Part shown: positions 24,301 through 28,044 of the stretch, piece after piece
Position numbering within the stretch: the first letter of the stretch is position 1
Layout of the letters: each line of letters begins with the position of its first letter
Virus record (IMG/VR): IMGVR_UViG_3300008120_000623
Coordinates: 1 to 28,044 of that record
Length of the DNA stretch: 28,044 bases
Source of the DNA: a virus
Strand: one strand, 5' to 3'
Translations under genes and position numbers: made by a program
The notes under the pieces: model-generated
Seen by the model: only the letters and a program-made list of their open reading frames with translations
Told to the model about the DNA's origin: nothing
The model's database searches: none

Positions 24301-27300
24301 GCTTGCTGAAAACGATAAAATTCAAATTAGAGAATACGTATCGACGGCTGTGAATTTTATTCCACCAACTCCTACCAAGCTAGGATTATATAAAAAATAT
24401 CTACCTAAAAAATTCTTAGACGACACCTATGTCGAACCAAAAGAAGTAATTCAAGGACACGACGGAAGTATCACTGTTGCCTATGGTGATTTTAGAGATG
24501 ATGTTTTACTTGAACTTGAATACAGAATCTACAACAATATCAAACAAGAATATAAAGAAAATGTGTTTGATATTGATCTTGTGCTAGGCGGTTATTACGG
24601 AAATTCGCAGTATAACAAACTCCAAGTTGACAGTATTGTAACTGCTGAATTTTTGAAATGGATTCAAGGCACTAGCATTGACTACGTAAAAAACAGTTAT
24701 TTCGATTCTCAAAATTCTTTCACTTATACCTACAGCAACATGACTGATCCTACGGGCACAGTGAATCTTCCAGGGTATTGGAGAGGAGTTTATCAATGGT
24801 TTTATGACACAACAAGACCGCACCAATCGCCTTGGGAAATGTTGGGATTCTCTGAAAAACCCACATGGTGGGAAAGTGAATACGGTCCAGCACCCTATAC
24901 TTCAAATAATTTAATTCTGTGGGAAGATCTTAGAGATGGCATAATTCGTCAAGGTGATCGTGCCGGCACATACGACAGGTATAAGCGTCCTTCAATCATG
25001 CAACACATCCCCGTAGACGGAGATGGCCAATTGTTGAGTCCTTTAGATTCTGGTCTTGCTGGCAATTTTTCATTGGTCAATAATCAAGGAGCTTTTCAAC
25101 TTGGAGATCTAGCTCCTGTAGAATTTGCATGGAGGTCCAGTAGTGAATGGCCATTTGCTGTCATGTCAGTATTGTCATTGTTGAAACCTATGGAATTTAT
25201 TGCAGACGGTTTCAATCGAAGCGCAGTAACCACAAATATTCTTGGACAAACAGTTAATACAAATACACAGATGTTTCTGACCATGGATGATTTAGCATAT
25301 GAATCCACTGTAGATCAGCCAGTGTCAGGATTGGTAATTTATATTGTAAATTATTTAAAAAGCACAGCCACTACCCCTACCAATCTAGAAGACAAATTGT
25401 CAAATATTAATGTTAAATTATCCAATCGATTAGCAGGGTTTGTAGACCAGGCACAACAAAAATATGTATTAGACAGCAAGAATCCAAAATCGACTTCTAG
25501 CAGTATTTTTATCCCTCCAGAGAATTATGACATAATTTTTAATGTTAGCGCACCAATTGCAAATCTTGTGTACAGCGGAGTAATCGTAGAAAAAACTAAC
25601 AGAGGATATAAGATCAATGGTTACGATACTTCCAATGCCTTTTTCAATTACTATACCGCTATACAATCTCAGCGTGACCCTGTCATCCAGGTAGGGGGAG
25701 TCAGCGAAAATTTCTTTGACTGGGAAAGTGAAAAATTCTATGGTAATGGGGTAGTAATTAGACATCTAAATCAATTTTATCGCAGTATACGCAGCCATAC
25801 CAGTGGCACCGCATTTGAAGAAACTCCTAATGGCATAGCAACATGGAGGAAATTAGCAGGAGCACCTATTACTGGTGGCATCACTGCTTTTAGAAGAAGA
25901 AATTTCAACAAACTTAAAATAAGAAAATTATTCTATGGCGAGGTAGTAACTGATATTCAACAGGTGATAGATTTTATTCTAGGCTATCAAGAATATCTCA
26001 AAAGCGTAGGATTTGTTTTTGATTTTTACGATTCACAGTATCAAACAGCTAGAGATTGGTTTACTTCTGCTAAAGAATTCATGTTCTGGAGTCAGCATAA
26101 TTGGTCTGAAGGATCGCTGTTAACACTTAGTCCAGCAGCATCGTTGTTGAAAATTAACTTCGCAGTTGGAGTAGCAGACAACGTATTAGATAGTTTTTAT
26201 GATTATCAGGTGTTAAAGGATGATGGTACCCCGCTGTCACCTCAAAATATCAATGTCAACAGAGATTTTCAAACTATAAGTTTATCAACTATCAATACAA
26301 ATCAAGGAATTTATTTCTTAAAATTAAACTATGTTCTCAAAGAACATGTGGTTGTGTTTGATGATCGAACAGTTTTCAATGATGTTATCTATGATAAACC
26401 TACAGGATATCGTCAGGAACGAATCAAGAGCCGTGGGTTCCGTACAGTAGATTGGGATGGTGATTATACCAGTCCTGGATTCTTGTTTGACAATGTCAAC
26501 ATACAGATTTGGCAACCTTTCACAGACTATAAACTTGGTGATATTGTTGCTTATAAATCGTATAATTGGACCAGCAGGTATAGCCAACTAGGCTCTGCAG
26601 AATTTCAAGATGCTGGTTGGACAAAACTTGATTCCACCCCAACTAAATCGTTAATTCCAAATTTTGACTATAGAATAAATCAATTTGAAGACTACTATGA
26701 AGTAAACACCGACGGTGTCGGATCCAGCCAACGAAATCTTGCAAGACATGCCATAGGATATCAGCCTAGAGAATATCTGGAAAATTTAGCCGAAGACGAA
26801 ATTACGCAGTTTAGAATTTATCAAGGATTTATCAGAGAAAAAGGTACAGCCAATGCTATTGTCAAGGTGTTTGATAAAATCAGTCGAACAGATGACGACA
26901 GTGTGGTACTAACAGAAGAGTGGGCATTTAAAATAGCGCAATACGGTGGCACAGATCAAACCAAAGAATTCGAATTTGAAATAAAAAAAGATGCTTTCCT
27001 TATCAATCCTCAACCTATATTAATAACCTATAGTGAAGATACGGGGATTGTTTTAGATCAATATCTAAGAATAAAATCTTCTAACTTTACCCTAGCCGAT
27101 ACTCCTTTTACTACAAATCTCAACCCATTAATTGACTATGATGGGGTTACTAGATCTGCAGGTTATGTTAATAAAAAACATGTGGATTTTATTTTCAAAA
27201 ACAAAGATGACATTCTTGATCTAGATATTAGAACAGTGTTTGACAACACACACTTTTGGATCACGTTTGATAAGTCTTCGTGGACAGTGTTGCGTTACAA

Positions 27301-28044
27301 CGAAGAATTGGCGTTGAGAATCAGCAGAGTTGAAAAATTATCCGAAACTCAAATAGAACTGACATTTGAAAGACCGCATAATTTTGCAGTTGACGATATT
27401 GTAGGCGTCACATACGTATTGAATCTCAATGGATTCTTTAAGATTACATCAGTCACACGCAATGCCATTATTGTGGCACCATCGTCTACTGATGTGCCAG
27501 AAATAGAAGATAGTACCTCCGCAGTGGTAGGAATTTTCACCACAGTGAGATTTGCAACTTATGCAGAATTAGATGATCAAAAAACTGCACTGCTTGGCCT
27601 TGGATCAAAACTCTGGGTGGATAACAACGGCGACAACAAATGGGAAGTTGTAGAAAAAACCAAACAATATTCAACTTTTGAATTTACAGAATACGGGATT
27701 ACCGCTCCTCTTGGCACGGGCACCGCTGTAGTGTATCTAGACAGTCTCAAACAAATTGCTACCAGCATTCCAGACTCGGGTTACGTGATGATTTATACAA
27801 CACAGACTGCTGGATCACAATTGATATTGAAACAGATAGTGCCCCCACCCAACGATTTTGATACAGCAGTATTAGGATCATTTGGTAAGGTATTAGCAGT
27901 GAGTCCTGATCATAGATGGTTGGCAGTTGGCTCACCAAATGCCAGCGGTGTAAAAAGTGGCTATCTAGGCGAGCTAAATCAGTCTGTCAGTTATCTCGTA
28001 GGCGAAACTGTGTTATATCAGGGAAAACTTTGGGAAGCTGTGAA
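21323..28044 (+). CDS. Giant gp7-like baseplate wedge protein (partial at right edge)
   Basis: Open for 2240 codons from the ATG at 21323, two bases after the gp6 stop, to the window end without a stop. The N-terminus (FPDSGLPIRKTSELLPQIFQ, then GYIGRRYGKTF, RYQLEPAVVV, NYREYYWVPEGPP) is typical of the very large structural protein that follows gp6 in marine T4-like phages, at the place of gp7. Visible modules: a cupredoxin-like beta-sandwich (about 190-340) interrupted by a carbohydrate-binding-like repeat (223-262), further such repeats near 1465-1512, 1730-1770 and 2219 onward, and an FG-GAP-like beta-propeller blade near 2178-2216. It probably forms the outer wedge and may carry surface-binding functions. 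T4 gp7 is only about 1030 aa, so the link is positional. Confidence 0.7.
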   Translation, partial: MADKIFPDSGLPIRKTSELLPQIFQTEANQKFLAATLDPLTQPGVLEKKVGYIGRRYGKTFNTKDIYLDSDETLRSRYQLEPAVVVEKDQKVTDFWDYIDFKNQIKFFNNNEERDDLIVSQDHYTWNPPIEWDKMVNYREYYWVPEGPPPIKILGQAQNITSTYRVRSGVGSVFIFTPDGLTNNPAITLYRGQTYKFQVATPGNPFIIRTNVDTGTLQYNPVFPYVQGQLTVFDGKIWKAKKNINPADGSTIDENSDDWEFVDAANETTSFDYTKGLTNNGTENGTITFTVPLDAPDVLFYQSFTDPNRFGRFIIANIESNTKIDIEKEILGKTTYTSSNGITFSNGMIVYFTGTVSPAKYSNQSMNNKWVVEGVGEKISLINVADLVVSATFSNSSPEILFDNGGFDTQPFDDAAAFPSNKDYITINRASADSNPWSRYNRWYHRAVLDYAHGLNQSSFSADETARAKRPIIEFKSNLKLYNHGSLAMPAVDYVDDFTTDVFSVIEGSSGYIIDGESLFDGARILITNDTDKLANNQIYTVKFIRHVNSRQISLIRSSELDPTVGECVLIRLGLANRGFMYHFNGTNWIKSQTKTSVNQAPLFDMFDADAVSFGDSESYPVSSFVGSPIISYKQGIGVVDNELGFAISYLNIDNVGDIQFAWNLDSDVFNYTIDKKLYYKNLATGFYKFNTDEQYDNGWLKLDPDFVQPIIDTITVNSITNELVTSVVDWTTLADDKIAKILFYLNGVQLRDTYTRNINTFTFTTNFAVGDVITIKLFADTVPDLGYYEIPMGLEKNPLNERINTFTLGQASDHISSGLEMLDNFVGRYPGSNNLRDISGFQNLTRRFLKHSSPAPLSIALLCDKEINIIKSIQYAKKTYTDFKNSFITLANELYYDQTPKDFVDSILEEISRSQNSTRPFAGSDMIGSGAYSTIDYTVEDTGIKTFALSEKFDLATLSSRAVYVYYNNQQLLHAKDYEFNSTFGFVNLKIQLAENDKIQIREYVSTAVNFIPPTPTKLGLYKKYLPKKFLDDTYVEPKEVIQGHDGSITVAYGDFRDDVLLELEYRIYNNIKQEYKENVFDIDLVLGGYYGNSQYNKLQVDSIVTAEFLKWIQGTSIDYVKNSYFDSQNSFTYTYSNMTDPTGTVNLPGYWRGVYQWFYDTTRPHQSPWEMLGFSEKPTWWESEYGPAPYTSNNLILWEDLRDGIIRQGDRAGTYDRYKRPSIMQHIPVDGDGQLLSPLDSGLAGNFSLVNNQGAFQLGDLAPVEFAWRSSSEWPFAVMSVLSLLKPMEFIADGFNRSAVTTNILGQTVNTNTQMFLTMDDLAYESTVDQPVSGLVIYIVNYLKSTATTPTNLEDKLSNINVKLSNRLAGFVDQAQQKYVLDSKNPKSTSSSIFIPPENYDIIFNVSAPIANLVYSGVIVEKTNRGYKINGYDTSNAFFNYYTAIQSQRDPVIQVGGVSENFFDWESEKFYGNGVVIRHLNQFYRSIRSHTSGTAFEETPNGIATWRKLAGAPITGGITAFRRRNFNKLKIRKLFYGEVVTDIQQVIDFILGYQEYLKSVGFVFDFYDSQYQTARDWFTSAKEFMFWSQHNWSEGSLLTLSPAASLLKINFAVGVADNVLDSFYDYQVLKDDGTPLSPQNINVNRDFQTISLSTINTNQGIYFLKLNYVLKEHVVVFDDRTVFNDVIYDKPTGYRQERIKSRGFRTVDWDGDYTSPGFLFDNVNIQIWQPFTDYKLGDIVAYKSYNWTSRYSQLGSAEFQDAGWTKLDSTPTKSLIPNFDYRINQFEDYYEVNTDGVGSSQRNLARHAIGYQPREYLENLAEDEITQFRIYQGFIREKGTANAIVKVFDKISRTDDDSVVLTEEWAFKIAQYGGTDQTKEFEFEIKKDAFLINPQPILITYSEDTGIVLDQYLRIKSSNFTLADTPFTTNLNPLIDYDGVTRSAGYVNKKHVDFIFKNKDDILDLDIRTVFDNTHFWITFDKSSWTVLRYNEELALRISRVEKLSETQIELTFERPHNFAVDDIVGVTYVLNLNGFFKITSVTRNAIIVAPSSTDVPEIEDSTSAVVGIFTTVRFATYAELDDQKTALLGLGSKLWVDNNGDNKWEVVEKTKQYSTFEFTEYGITAPLGTGTAVVYLDSLKQIATSIPDSGYVMIYTTQTAGSQLILKQIVPPPNDFDTAVLGSFGKVLAVSPDHRWLAVGSPNASGVKSGYLGELNQSVSYLVGETVLYQGKLWEAV

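Noticed and set aside
1-28044. CRISPR arrays, insertion sequences or integrase/attachment sites
   Set aside because: No spaced direct repeats, no transposase or integrase genes and no tRNA target were seen; the layout is that of a lytic phage structural region.

Overview
The window is an AT-rich piece of a T4-like myovirus genome (class Caudoviricetes). The gene set (gp26, gp46, gp47, gp48, gp53, gp5, gp25, gp6 and late sigma factor gp55, plus giant marine-type wedge and tape-measure proteins) and the wording of the proteins resemble marine T4-like phages such as cyanophages and pelagiphages. The host cannot be read from this sequence. Family calls come from recognising protein motifs by eye; no database search was run.

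Layout. 1-3280 (-): large tape-measure-like protein running off the left edge, with a peptidoglycan-hydrolase-like domain near its C-terminal side. A divergent late-promoter region at 3281-3347 separates it from gp26 (+). gp26 appears to continue by a -1 frameshift into a short gp51-like tail, and a palindromic terminator follows at 4429-4454. 4460-7057 (-): two related proteins with short N-termini resembling capsid-targeting propeptides; the first has a broken reading frame. 7058-7613: a roughly 0.55-kb non-coding stretch rich in inverted repeats. 7614-11060 (-): tightly overlapping cassette of gp47, gp46, a 76-aa basic protein and a GIY-YIG endonuclease. 11102-11869 (-): gp55. 11870-11952: second divergent promoter region. 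11953-28044 (+): baseplate operon of gp48, gp53, a hub-like protein, gp5, gp25, gp6 and a giant gp7-like wedge protein truncated by the window edge.

How it fits together. gp55 is expected to direct late transcription from short TATAAATA-like elements, and such elements lie in front of every virion-gene block here (3307, 3330, 7085, 11916, 17894). gp46/gp47 form the Rad50/Mre11-type nuclease used in recombination-dependent replication. The + strand block encodes central hub/spike and tube-cap components (the 777-aa protein, gp5, gp48) and the wedge (gp53, gp25, gp6, gp7-like). gp5 lacks the lysozyme domain of T4 gp5, and the tape measure carries a cell-wall hydrolase domain that may replace it.

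The most interesting points are the apparent gp26/gp51 programmed frameshift beside the tape-measure gene (like lambda G/GT tail chaperones), the candidate processed internal-head proteins with a shared module, the unexplained structured region next to the GIY-YIG gene, and nested carbohydrate-binding-like repeats in the giant wedge protein.
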